Shown piece by piece: positions 17,969 through 26,022 of a DNA stretch of 64,000 nt. Within the stretch, counting starts at the first letter, position 1, and each line of letters opens with the position of its first letter. The notes under the pieces are model-generated. The model made no database searches. It was not told where the DNA came from and saw only the letters and a list, made by a program, of their open reading frames with translations. The stretch is from Desulfobacteraceae bacterium (GTDB taxonomy: Bacteria; Desulfobacterota; Desulfobacteria; Desulfobacterales; UBA5852): positions 50,588 through 114,587 of the forward strand of contig JABZFP010000004.1 of the NCBI GenBank assembly GCA_014237395.1, in the 5' to 3' direction. Both the position numbers and the translations under genes were made by a program.

Positions 17969-18022
17969 GAAACGGGGACCAAACCGGGGCCAAACCCTGG
18001 TTACGATCCCCGTTTTTATTTT
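17969..18022 (+). terminator. Probable terminator after tRNA-Sec
   Basis: AAACGGGGA pairs with TCCCCGTTT across a 28-base loop and is followed by TTTATTTT. It lies 45 bases after the tRNA. The large loop contains CCAAACC-type repeats. No gene follows on the plus strand until 18.8 kb. The rest of 17925-18142 holds nothing I recognise. Confidence 0.6.
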
Positions 18023-18142
18023 CGAACAAGCGGCAGCAACGCGGTCCATTCATTGACCTGGACATCCATCCGGTCCAGGATGTCAAAAAGGCCGTTAGAA
18101 TCTACGAGTTAAACCGCGAAGGACTTCAAGGACTTCGGCGAC

Positions 18143-18319
18143 TCATCTTTCGGGATCAAAGAATGCAAAATAAATAAAGATCCCGGCGCACCCGGCACTG
18201 GCCATCATCACACCAAAGACCGAAAGATCCACCAATTTTTCAGACAGGAAACCGTAGATACAAAGCCCGGTTCCCAGGAACAGCATGCCGGCAATGACCA
18301 GTTTAACCACAGCACTCAT
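18143..18319 (-). CDS. Small 58-aa membrane protein, unknown function
   Basis: Start is the ATG at 18319, preceded by AAAGGAG at seven bases. The product has two hydrophobic helices (about residues 6-25 and 33-54) joined by a short loop, and ends in a charged FFDPER tail. I do not recognise the family. It stands alone between tRNA-Sec and an AT-rich tract, transcribed away from it. Confidence 0.6.
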   Translation of the reverse strand: MSAVVKLVIAGMLFLGTGLCIYGFLSEKLVDLSVFGVMMASAGCAGIFIYFAFFDPER

Positions 18320-18675
18320 AGCCATCTCCTTTTTTCCACAATAGCCCCCCACGGATGTCACCGCGCCACTGCAGGCGTATCAAGCTCATCCCCTGCTGCA
18401 TTCCTCTCAGAACACCTTCCGCGGAAAACCCATATCCGCCCAAATCTTAACCATCTATAGCGGATTGCCCCGATAAATGCAAAAGCCGATTGGCGATGGC
18501 AACCTGCCTGTTCGCATCTTCAATGGTCCAAAGGTTCCTTCATAGCCCTCAAGGATGCACCAGATTTCATCTCTCGCAGTGGCATATCCGTTTCATCGAA
18601 CGCTTTGTGAATTCCTACTGCCCTGCTGACATTATTAAAGAATTATTGCTTGCGTTATTGTAAGCTTTCTTGCAT

Positions 18676-18769
18676 TATATTTTTAATTATTTATATTTTT
18701 TATTTATTTTTTATTTATTTTTTTAATTTTTTATTGAATTCTATTTTTATTTATTATAAGAATTCTTAC
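18676..18769. other. 94-bp AT-only-like tract upstream of RHH gene
   Basis: From 18676 to 18769 the sequence is almost entirely A and T, T-rich on the plus strand with repeated TTATTTAT/TATTTTTTATT units. There are only a few G or C bases, mostly in two GAATTC sites. It ends at the start codon of the ribbon-helix-helix gene. The rest of 18320-18675 has normal composition and no gene that I can support. Such tracts favour DNA bending, H-NS/Lsr2-like silencing or operator function. Confidence 0.6.
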
Positions 18770-18928
18770 ATGATTCAGAAAAAGACATTTTCAACCCGAG
18801 TGGATGAAAGCCGGATTAAAGCATTGAAGCATCTTGCCGTGGATACGGATAAATCCCTTGGTGTTCTTCTTGAGGAGGCCATCGCCGATCTTGTGCGTAA
18901 ATACGAAAAGAAAGGGATCAGATCATGA
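18770..18928 (+). CDS. Ribbon-helix-helix (CopG/Arc-type) DNA-binding protein
   Basis: Start is the ATG at 18770. The frame continues upstream only through the AT tract and gives an implausible F/I/Y-rich peptide. The 52-aa protein reads MIQKKTFSTRVDESRIKAL and then KSLGVLLEEAIADLVRKYE, the beta strand and two helices of an RHH domain. RHH proteins bind as dimers and often repress their own operon. The next gene overlaps it by four bases (ATGA), so the two are translationally coupled. No toxin gene is recognisable downstream. Confidence 0.7.
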   Translation: MIQKKTFSTRVDESRIKALKHLAVDTDKSLGVLLEEAIADLVRKYEKKGIRS

Positions 18929-19302
18929 CGAGCACCATGGGAACGCAATGTGCGGGGAGGCTACAGGAGGCGAATTTCTGTTCTTTCTATGAAACGACGG
19001 ATCACGAGTCGACACGCGGCAATGAAAAACGCCGTTCAATTCGACTTACCCACGAGGAACCGGTGATTCTGGAAACACAGGAAGGCCAACTGTTTGGGGC
19101 CGTCATGATGAACTACGGTAAAAATGGCCTCTATTTTGAATCTGACTTAAAGGCCCGGCGCGGAACCATTCTGCGCATTCGTAATGAATCCACCCTGGCA
19201 AGCCGAAACGGCGGGGGCTGTTGCGCCGAGGTACGCTGGTCAAAACCGCTGGGGGGCAGCCCTACCGAGTATGCCTTCGGAACCGGTGTCCGCTATTGCT
19301 GA
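18925..19302 (+). CDS. PilZ-like domain protein
   Basis: The 125-aa product has a PilZ-like core from about residue 35: EKRRSIRLTHEEPVIL carries the RxxxR switch motif and MMNYGKNGLYFES sits where the (D/N)xSxxG motif belongs, but with G in place of S. A C-terminal strand AEVRWSKPLG and FGTGVRY complete the barrel pattern. PilZ proteins bind cyclic-di-GMP, and the altered second motif makes binding uncertain. Translationally coupled to the RHH gene. The first 30 residues are not part of the domain. A downstream start is possible. Confidence 0.55.
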   Translation: MTSTMGTQCAGRLQEANFCSFYETTDHESTRGNEKRRSIRLTHEEPVILETQEGQLFGAVMMNYGKNGLYFESDLKARRGTILRIRNESTLASRNGGGCCAEVRWSKPLGGSPTEYAFGTGVRYC

Positions 19303-19457
19303 ACACCAATCGCAAACGCATCAACACATGTCCATCAAACGGCAGGAACCATGTGCAGCACATCACGTACCATCATAGTCCGCTTTTCCGTATCATGGCC
19401 CGCCCGGGGCGCGTTGCGGCCCCACCCCACCCCAACTTTTTAGTGGAGAATTGAACA

Positions 19458-19691
19458 TTGAAAACAGAAAATGGAAACATCGACGCCGAAAAGGGAGTTG
19501 AATGTATTCAATCCATCTGTCTCAGTGAGAAATCAACGGAATGCGTTTGTCCAAAATGCGGCGCCCGTCATCGCGTCAAGCTGCTTTGGACCGGTCGGGG
19601 GGTTCCCCGCAAATTTTGTCCGATCTGCAAGCATTACTCCAACTCCATCAATGATTCTGATCCCTGCAATGTCAGTTCGATGTCAGTTTGA
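19458..19691 (+). CDS. Small zinc-ribbon protein, unknown function
   Basis: The 77-aa ORF begins with TTG preceded by GGAGAA. It contains two CxxC pairs, CPKCGARH (about residues 31-38) and CPICKHY (about 54-60), separated by 19 residues, a treble-clef or zinc-ribbon layout. Two more cysteines lie in the N-terminal part. Unrecognised family. It follows the PilZ-like gene by 155 bp with no clear terminator between. Confidence 0.5.
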   Translation: MKTENGNIDAEKGVECIQSICLSEKSTECVCPKCGARHRVKLLWTGRGVPRKFCPICKHYSNSINDSDPCNVSSMSV

Positions 19692-19901
19692 TGGGATATT
19701 GAAGGGTGTAATTGGACGCGTGTAGGCCGCGTTTGCGTTCTATTCCAGATGCTTTTGGAACTGGGGAGCCCCCCTCTATTGGCCATTGGGGATACGTATT
19801 CGGGCTCGACGGCTGCCGAATCCACGGTTTCGTTTCGCCGTCCGACCCTGAAAAGTTTGCGGCTCCGGTTGCCCGGAGCCGCTATGGAGGAAGGAGATAA
19901 G
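19692..19901 (+). ncRNA. Structured leader RNA candidate ahead of a 12-codon ORF
   Basis: This stretch has several nested inverted repeats: ATTCGG/CCGAAT at 19798-19821, ACGG/CCGT at about 19824-19841, and a perfect 10-bp GC hairpin GCGGCTCCGG/CCGGAGCCGC at 19859-19882 with a TTGC loop. The last hairpin ends just before an unusually strong ribosome-binding site (GGAGGAAGGAG). I could not match it to a riboswitch or housekeeping RNA I know. The rest of the gap to feoA (19941-20188) is AT-rich without an ORF and probably holds the feo promoter. I saw no convincing Fur box. Confidence 0.4.
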
Positions 19902-19940
19902 ATGAAAGCAATATGGCAGTTGCTTTCTATGATCCTTTAG
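19902..19940 (+). CDS. 12-codon ORF (possible leader peptide)
   Basis: ATG at 19902 follows GGAGGAAGGAG by a good spacing and encodes MKAIWQLLSMIL before TAG. An in-frame ATG at 19884 would add MEEGDK but overlaps the ribosome-binding site. The peptide is hydrophobic. It sits at the end of the structured leader and about 250 bp before feoA. It could be a regulatory leader peptide, a micro-membrane protein or chance. The strength of the Shine-Dalgarno sequence is the only real support. Confidence 0.35.
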   Translation: MKAIWQLLSMIL

Positions 19941-20188
19941 AGATCACACTGCTAATTTAGTTACAATTTTTACGAATACCACCCCATTTACCGCTATTTT
20001 TCCCTACCCTTTTCAATCCATTTTTCACAAATTGATCTATTTATGCCTGTTTATATTCGTTATTTTGATTTATTACGGTCATCTAAAAAAGTTCATAGAG
20101 CCAAAAATATATTGCAAAATTTTCATTTTTATCCCATATACGCATCCTTAACGTAACAACGCATTGCGCTGATGAACCCTAAATAAGA

Positions 20189-20449
20189 ATGACTGTAATG
20201 GATCACCCCAAATTTACATCAACACCACTGAGTCGGTTGGCCGAGGGACAGCGGGCCCGCATCGTCGCGATAGGCGGTGGTGGCGCACTGCGACGCCGAA
20301 TCATGGAAATGGGAATGACACGCGGCACGGAGCTGTTGGTTGAAAAATACGCGCCACTGAGGGATCCGCTGGAAGTAATCGTCAAAGGCTTTCACGTTTC
20401 GCTTCGTGTCGAGGAAGCCGCTCAAATCTCAGTGGAAGTCGTGGAGTAA
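20189..20449 (+). CDS. feoA: FeoA, ferrous iron transport accessory protein
   Basis: The 86-aa SH3-like protein shows the FeoA pattern: LAEGQRARIVAIGGGGALRRR, IMEMGMTRGTEL, and a C-terminal strand PLEVIVKGFHVSLRVEEA. It acts on the cytoplasmic side with FeoB. It lies nine bases before feoB, so the two are one operon. An alternative in-frame ATG three codons in is possible, and neither start has a strong Shine-Dalgarno sequence. Confidence 0.9.
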   Translation: MTVMDHPKFTSTPLSRLAEGQRARIVAIGGGGALRRRIMEMGMTRGTELLVEKYAPLRDPLEVIVKGFHVSLRVEEAAQISVEVVE

Positions 20450-20458
20450 TCCGTTTCC

Positions 20459-22645
20459 ATGGAAAAAGCTACCATCACCATCGCGTTAGCCGGTAATCCG
20501 AATTCGGGTAAAACCACGATTTTCAACAATATCACCGGCACGCGGCAAAAAGTCGGCAACTGGCCCGGCGTTACCGTTGAAAAAAAAGAAGGCCGAATTC
20601 ACAAATTCGGCTACGACCTCAAAATTATTGATCTCCCCGGTATTTACAGCCTTACGCCCTTCTCGATCGAGGAAATCGTGGCCCGGGATTACATTCTGGA
20701 AGAATGTCCGGATGTCGTTATCGACATCATCGACGCCTCCAACCTCGAACGGAGTCTCTACCTCGCCACCCAGATGCGCGAACTGGGGCGCTCCAAAGTC
20801 CTTTTTGCCCTGAACATGTCCGATGTTGCCCGTGCCCGCGGGTTCAAAATCGATGAAGACAAGCTCTCCGAACTTCTGGATGTTCCGGTGCACGCCACGG
20901 TGGGCAATAAAAACCAGGGTGTGGACGTGCTCCTGCAAAAAGCCATTGAAATGGTGGAATCCGGCAAAAAGCCGCCCAAAGGCCGCAAGGTTAATTATTC
21001 CAAGGACATCGAAGCCGCCATCGGCACACTCGAAGCGCTGCTTACCCCTCACTTCCAGGCCGACAGCCCCTATGATTCCCGCTGGGCATCCATCAAACTG
21101 CTCGAAAACGACAGTGTTGTATTGAAACGTATCCAATCGGTATTGCCTGACGATGCCCTATCGGAACTGATGTCAAAAACCGACTCTCTCCGCCAGACCC
21201 TTCGAGACCGATACGATGAAGACCCGGAGATCATTTTGACCGACGAACGCTACGGTTTCATTGCCGGCATCATGAAAGAGGTCTTCACGACGTCCTCGCG
21301 CAAACGCATCGACAGCTCGCGGAATATTGACCTGGTCCTCACCAACCGGTTTGTCGGCTTTCCCATTTTCCTCTTTTTCATCTGGGCCATGTTCCAGCTG
21401 ACGTTTACGCTGGGCGCCTATCCCATGGACTGGATTGAAAGCGGGGTCGCTGCTGCAGGTGCCGTCCTCAATAATGCCCTGCCGGAAAGCCTGCTGAAAG
21501 ACCTGCTCGTCAACGGCATCCTGGCCGGTGTCGGCAGCGTGGTTGTCTTTCTGCCCAACATTCTCATCCTCTTTTTCTGTATCGCAATTTTCGAAGACAC
21601 CGGTTACATGTCCCGCTGCGCTTTTTTGATGGATAAGATCATGCATTTGATCGGTCTCCATGGCAAATCGTTCATCCCGATGCTCATGGGATTTGGCTGT
21701 AACGTGCCGGCCATCATGGCGGCACGAACCCTTGAAAGTGAAAAAGACCGCCTGCTTACGATCCTGATCACCCCCTTTATGTCCTGTTCCGCCAAACTGC
21801 CCGTCTATATCGTGCTGGCGGGCACTTTTTTCGGACCCCGTGCCGGTACGGTCATTTTTATCGTCTACCTCTTAGGCATCGTAACCGCCATCTTGACCGG
21901 TCGCCTTTTTCGCACCACGCTCCTGCGCGGGGCCGATGCCCCGTTCGTCATGGAACTGCCGCCATACCGGGTTCCGATGGTGAAATCGCTGCTGATCCAC
22001 ATGTGGGACCGCAGCAAAATGTTTCTCAAAAAAATGGGCGGCATTATCCTTGTGGGATCCATCATCATTTGGACCTTGTCGGCCTTTCCGCGCACCACAC
22101 AATATTCCCATGACTACCCGGCCGCCATCGCGCACGTCGAATCCGTTTTCACGCAACACATCGATGGCGCCGACCCATCGGCGCGACCGACATTGGAAGC
22201 GGAAAAAGCCGACCGGTTGCAGGACATCCAGCGCGCCATGCGGGCCGAACAGACCACAAATTCGTTTATGGGACGCATCGGGAAGGCGGTGGCACCGGTT
22301 TTTGCCCCTCTGGGCATCGATTGGCGCGGCGGCGTATCGCTGCTGGCCGGTTTTGTGGCCAAAGAGATCGTGGTCAGCACCCTGGGTGTGCTGCATGCCG
22401 TCGACGAAGAGGGCTCCGAGGCCCTTCGCCAGGCGCTGGTGGATTCCGGCATGACGCCCCTGGCGGCGTTTTCGATGATGATTTTTGTACTGCTCTACAT
22501 CCCCTGTATTGCCACGGTGGCCACCATTCGCAAGGAAACCAATTCCATGCGATGGACCTTTTTCAGCATCGGCTACACGACGGTGGTGGCCTGGCTCATG
22601 GCTTTCATCGTCTATAACGGCGGTCGCCTGATCGGCCTGGCCTGA
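20459..22645 (+). CDS. feoB: FeoB, ferrous iron transporter
   Basis: The 728-aa GTP-gated Fe(II) transporter has an N-terminal G domain with G1 GNPNSGKTT (12-20), G3 DLPGIYSLTPFS and G4 NMSD, a helical spacer, then a membrane domain with the Gate motifs (FGCNVPAIMAAR, CSAKLPVYIVLAG) and AGFVAKEIVVSTLGVL near the end. The length is normal and the membrane part complete. It is co-transcribed with feoA. No FeoC-like gene follows. A second FeoA-domain gene lies 240 bp downstream on the other strand. Confidence 0.95.
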   Translation: MEKATITIALAGNPNSGKTTIFNNITGTRQKVGNWPGVTVEKKEGRIHKFGYDLKIIDLPGIYSLTPFSIEEIVARDYILEECPDVVIDIIDASNLERSLYLATQMRELGRSKVLFALNMSDVARARGFKIDEDKLSELLDVPVHATVGNKNQGVDVLLQKAIEMVESGKKPPKGRKVNYSKDIEAAIGTLEALLTPHFQADSPYDSRWASIKLLENDSVVLKRIQSVLPDDALSELMSKTDSLRQTLRDRYDEDPEIILTDERYGFIAGIMKEVFTTSSRKRIDSSRNIDLVLTNRFVGFPIFLFFIWAMFQLTFTLGAYPMDWIESGVAAAGAVLNNALPESLLKDLLVNGILAGVGSVVVFLPNILILFFCIAIFEDTGYMSRCAFLMDKIMHLIGLHGKSFIPMLMGFGCNVPAIMAARTLESEKDRLLTILITPFMSCSAKLPVYIVLAGTFFGPRAGTVIFIVYLLGIVTAILTGRLFRTTLLRGADAPFVMELPPYRVPMVKSLLIHMWDRSKMFLKKMGGIILVGSIIIWTLSAFPRTTQYSHDYPAAIAHVESVFTQHIDGADPSARPTLEAEKADRLQDIQRAMRAEQTTNSFMGRIGKAVAPVFAPLGIDWRGGVSLLAGFVAKEIVVSTLGVLHAVDEEGSEALRQALVDSGMTPLAAFSMMIFVLLYIPCIATVATIRKETNSMRWTFFSIGYTTVVAWLMAFIVYNGGRLIGLA

Positions 22646-22883
22646 CCCCTGCCCCGCCGGCCCTATCGCACGCGTTGAATCCCACCGGATCATCCCTCCC
22701 CATCGTTCGCATTATAATTCCGTCATTTCGTCGGCAATCGGAAACGGTAGCACTATGATCGGATCTCAGCAGGATGGATTGTGCAAATGGTCAACGGCAG
22801 TCGATCGGCAAACAACGACGCGATGAAGGCCTTGGATGGCAAGCGGATTTGGCTTTAACTAAGGAAGGCGGAATCGTGGATAA

Positions 22884-23153
22884 TCAGTTGACGAAAATTT
22901 TATGGGCCATGCCCCGGCCCAACACCAGCCGGCTGCCCCTGACATCGAGGATAAAAGGGTCGCCCGGTGCATTGCTGATAATTTCAACCTCTACCCCCGG
23001 CAGCAGTCCCATGGCCGCCAGTCGGGATGTCATCTGTTTGCCGCCATTGACCGACACCAGGCGGACTTTGCTGCCTCGGGAGGCCATAATCAGTGGCATG
23101 TGAGCCAAGGTCATTATCCTTCTATCGTTCAAGGTAGATGCTTGAGGATTCAA
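22884..23153 (-). CDS. FeoA-domain protein (second copy)
   Basis: The 89-aa ORF contains a full FeoA domain from about residue 26: RGSKVRLVSVNGGKQMTSRLAAMGLLPG, VEVEIISNAPGDPFILDVRGSRLVLGRGMA. The first 13 residues look unlike the family, and Met14 or Met19 may be the true start. It is convergent with feoB, so it is not in the feo operon. It may act on FeoB or be a stand-alone FeoA-like regulator. Confidence 0.8.
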   Translation of the reverse strand: MNPQASTLNDRRIMTLAHMPLIMASRGSKVRLVSVNGGKQMTSRLAAMGLLPGVEVEIISNAPGDPFILDVRGSRLVLGRGMAHKIFVN

Positions 23154-23247
23154 TAGGCCAAGCGGAACGGCATGTCAATAATTATTTGGGAAGACAAACT
23201 TTTTTACCTGCACCAAGTCTTACTGATAAGCCAATGTTCATAAAGCA

Positions 23248-24642
23248 TTAATGCGACAGTTTTTCCAAGCGGGCCACACTTTCAATGTGCCAAGTGTGAG
23301 GAAACATATCCACTGGTTGGACTTCCGCAATGTGATAATGGTCCTTGAGAAGGCTGATGTCGCGCGCCAGGGTGGCCGGATTGCAGGATACATACACAAT
23401 TCGCGGCGGCGCGATCTGGATGACCTGTTTCAGGACATCCTTGTGCATGCCGTCCCGCGGAGGATCGAGGATCATGACATCCGGCGAAGCTTCCAGAGCG
23501 GCCAGACGTTCGCGGATATCCCCCTGCACGAAACGGCAGTTGCCGATATGGTTGCTGCGGCAGTTGTCTTCCGCATCCTGAACGGCGCTGGCGACGATTT
23601 CCATCCCCACCACTTCCCGGGCGGCGTCGGCCAAAAAAATGGCAATGGTACCGGTGCCGCTGTAAAGATCCAGCACGAACTCCGTTCCGGACAGACGGGC
23701 GAATTCTTTCACTTTGCCATAGAGCAAGGCGGCCGAGCGCGTATTGGTCTGGAAAAAGGAATTGGCCGAAATCGCAAACTCAAAGGGACCGATCCGATCC
23801 TTTAATCTGGATTGACCGGCAACCGGCACTTCATATTCACCCATGGCAATCGCGGCTTTGCGCCCGGTAACGTTGTTCACCACGGAAACGATTTCCGGAT
23901 GGGCATCCATCAGTTTTTCGGCCATGGGCCGTATCACCTCGATGGCCTCTCCTGACGTAATCAGGTTGACCAGCCACTGGTCCCGGGCCACGGAATGCCG
24001 CAGCATGAGAAACCGCCAGAAACCGACATGGCTCCGCAACCCATAGGGCGGCTTTCCCGAAGCACGCATCCCCTGTCGGACTTCCTCCAGAATGCGATTG
24101 CCAAGGGCCGGCTGCAGCAGGCAAGCGCGGGTATCGAGCACCTTGTGAAAGGTGCCGGGCACGTGCAGCCCTAAAGCAAAGGATATGTCCTGGTCAGCCT
24201 GGTCCATCTCCGAAGGCAGCAGCCAGCGGCGGTCCGAGCAGGAAAATTCCATCTTGTTGCGATAGCCGAAGATCGGGTCCGCCGGCAATGTCGGATGAAC
24301 ACGGGGGGCCTGCAATCCAGCGATATGCTCCAGCGCTTCTTTTACATGGCTTTGTTTGTAGGCCAGTTGCTTGTCATAGTGGAGAAACTGCCACTTGCAG
24401 CCTCCGCAAAACCCGCTGTATTCGCATGGCGCCGGCACGCGGTCGCTTGACGGCCGAAGCAACTGCACAACGCGTGCTTCGGCATACTGTTTGCGCTTTT
24501 TGAAAATCCGGGCTTCCACACGATCACCGGGTACGGCGCCGTCAATGAAAACGGCCATGCCGTCCACGCGGGTCAGCCCTTTGCCGCCGAAGGCAAGATC
24601 CGCTATCTCGACGTCGATTATTTGACCTTTTTTAACCGTCAT
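23248..24642 (-). CDS. 23S rRNA (uracil-5-)-methyltransferase, RlmD/TrmA family
   Basis: Methylates uridine C5 in 23S rRNA or tRNA using SAM. The 464-aa protein has an N-terminal TRAM domain (KGQIIDVEIADLAFGGKGLTRVDG), the iron-sulfur cysteines CEYSGFCGGCKWQFLHYDKQLAYK at about 73-96, then the SAM motif DLYSGTGTIAIFLAD, and LDPPRDGMHK with YVSCNPATLARD carrying the catalytic cysteine. All elements of an active RumA-like enzyme are present. The exact nucleotide cannot be told, as this group often has several paralogues. Confidence 0.9.
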   Translation of the reverse strand: MTVKKGQIIDVEIADLAFGGKGLTRVDGMAVFIDGAVPGDRVEARIFKKRKQYAEARVVQLLRPSSDRVPAPCEYSGFCGGCKWQFLHYDKQLAYKQSHVKEALEHIAGLQAPRVHPTLPADPIFGYRNKMEFSCSDRRWLLPSEMDQADQDISFALGLHVPGTFHKVLDTRACLLQPALGNRILEEVRQGMRASGKPPYGLRSHVGFWRFLMLRHSVARDQWLVNLITSGEAIEVIRPMAEKLMDAHPEIVSVVNNVTGRKAAIAMGEYEVPVAGQSRLKDRIGPFEFAISANSFFQTNTRSAALLYGKVKEFARLSGTEFVLDLYSGTGTIAIFLADAAREVVGMEIVASAVQDAEDNCRSNHIGNCRFVQGDIRERLAALEASPDVMILDPPRDGMHKDVLKQVIQIAPPRIVYVSCNPATLARDISLLKDHYHIAEVQPVDMFPHTWHIESVARLEKLSH

Positions 24643-24817
24643 GGTTCAATACGCTCGTTTTTTTACAGCGCCCTTAAAGGGCCGGTTTTTTTATTGAAAT
24701 GATATTCAAACGATCCATCTCGGCGTTCCATCAAGGTCTGCACCGCGATGCACGCCGAAATGCGAGATCCTTTATACGACCGGAACCGGCAAATCAATCC
24801 TTTCCGCAACCCGAACG

Positions 24818-25603
24818 GTGAATTACCATATGGCAAAAGGCGTCTCGGCCCCAAAAGTATACGCTGGCAAAGAAACCCGACTGGCGTTCCCATCGGATGG
24901 GTACCGCCTGCAGGGAACCCTGCATCTTCCCGATCGGTTAACCCCAAATTTGATCGTCGGTTCCCACGGCCTCTACAGTAGCGGCAATTCGCCCAAACAG
25001 GTCGAGCTGGCCCATCGCTGCTGCCAAATGGGCATCGCCTATTTTCGGTTCGACCATCGGGGCTGCGGCCGCAGCCAAGGACGCTTCGAAGCGGTTACCA
25101 CCCTGCCGGGACGACGCAACGACCTGGTGGATGCGGTATCCTTCCTGCGAAAAACATTCAGTTTCGGCCCGCAACTGGGTCTGTTCGGCAGCAGCTTCGG
25201 CGGGACGACCTGTCTGGCTGCCGCCGGCATCCTGAAACCATCACGGTTGGTGACCTTGGCCGCACCAGTGGACAGCCGTTCCATATTGGCGGCCGTCAAA
25301 AAAGACGAGGCCCCCGTCGCCCCTCTTTTTTTCAAGGATGTCTTTCAGTTTGACCTGCGCGATGAACTCGTTGCCATCAGCGACCTCTTGGTCATTCACG
25401 GCGACAAGGATGAGCTCATCCCCTCCTCGCACGCCGAGGTCATTTTCAAACGGGCGCACTCCCCAAAAAAGTTGCTTTTCATAACCGGTGGCGACCATCG
25501 TCTCAGCCGCCGCAACCATCAACAAGAGTTCATCAGCGAAACCATGAACTGGCTAAAACCGTTGACGAACCCCCTGCCAAACGATAGAGAAATCCCATGC
25601 TGA
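24818..25603 (+). CDS. Alpha/beta hydrolase
   Basis: The 261-aa cytoplasmic protein has the oxyanion SHGLYSSGNS, the nucleophile elbow GLFGSSFGG (GxSxG), an acid in HGDKDELIPSSH and the catalytic histidine in GGDHRLSRRNHQQEF, a complete triad of the dienelactone-hydrolase/BAAT-like group. GTG at 24818 and ATG at 24830 are both possible starts, neither with a strong Shine-Dalgarno sequence. Its end overlaps the next small gene by seven bases. A GCCCTTAAAGGGC palindrome with T runs sits in the spacer upstream, near 24670. Confidence 0.8.
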   Translation: MNYHMAKGVSAPKVYAGKETRLAFPSDGYRLQGTLHLPDRLTPNLIVGSHGLYSSGNSPKQVELAHRCCQMGIAYFRFDHRGCGRSQGRFEAVTTLPGRRNDLVDAVSFLRKTFSFGPQLGLFGSSFGGTTCLAAAGILKPSRLVTLAAPVDSRSILAAVKKDEAPVAPLFFKDVFQFDLRDELVAISDLLVIHGDKDELIPSSHAEVIFKRAHSPKKLLFITGGDHRLSRRNHQQEFISETMNWLKPLTNPLPNDREIPC

Positions 25604-25926
25604 ATGTCAACGTAGCCCAACTGAGCCCGTCGGAACTCAAAGCGATCCGGGATCTTGAGAAATCCTTAGGCGACAAGGTGTGTTTGCTGGCTGTCGAAAA
25701 AGCCGGTGCCCTTTACGCCCTGGAAGCCAAAATGGGACCCAACCACTGGGAACGCATCGACCTGGTTTACCCCGAAATCGACAACCTGACCGCTTTTTTC
25801 GGATGCCATGAAGACGCCCACGATGCCAAAGCGGCCCTCAAATCCTTCTTAAATTCCGTCAAAGCCAAGTCCCTTCAAAAACGACCGATCCGCATCCGGC
25901 TAAGTGTGCCTGTCATCGACGAATAG
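25597..25926 (+). CDS. Conserved-looking hypothetical protein, 109 aa
   Basis: Overlaps the end of the hydrolase gene by seven bases, so it is translationally coupled to it. The product is soluble, mixed alpha/beta, without signal or membrane segment. It opens with LNVNVAQLSPSELKAIRDLEKSLGDKVCLLAVEK and ends in a basic stretch and IRIRLSVPVIDE. I do not recognise the family. Coding composition matches its neighbours. Confidence 0.7.
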   Translation: MLNVNVAQLSPSELKAIRDLEKSLGDKVCLLAVEKAGALYALEAKMGPNHWERIDLVYPEIDNLTAFFGCHEDAHDAKAALKSFLNSVKAKSLQKRPIRIRLSVPVIDE

Positions 25927-26022
25927 GGCTGGCTTCATCAGGCGCCCGATATCGGCGTTACGTATTTAAAGTTTTACGACAATCGACCGATTGACGCTCA
26001 GGGAAGACCCTGCAGCGGCCTG

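Noticed and set aside
19790..19901. Resemblance of GGGGATACGTATTCGGGCTCGACGG-like sequence to a tmRNA 5' end
   Set aside because: No tRNA-like 3' end with T-arm and acceptor follows within 400 bases, and the short ORF does not end like a degradation tag.
19941..20188. A Fur box ahead of feoA
   Set aside because: The stretch is AT-rich and gives only loose matches to the 19-bp Fur palindrome.
24660..24695. GCCCTTAAAGGGC with T runs as a terminator
   Set aside because: No gene on either strand ends nearby. It lies in the spacer between divergent genes.
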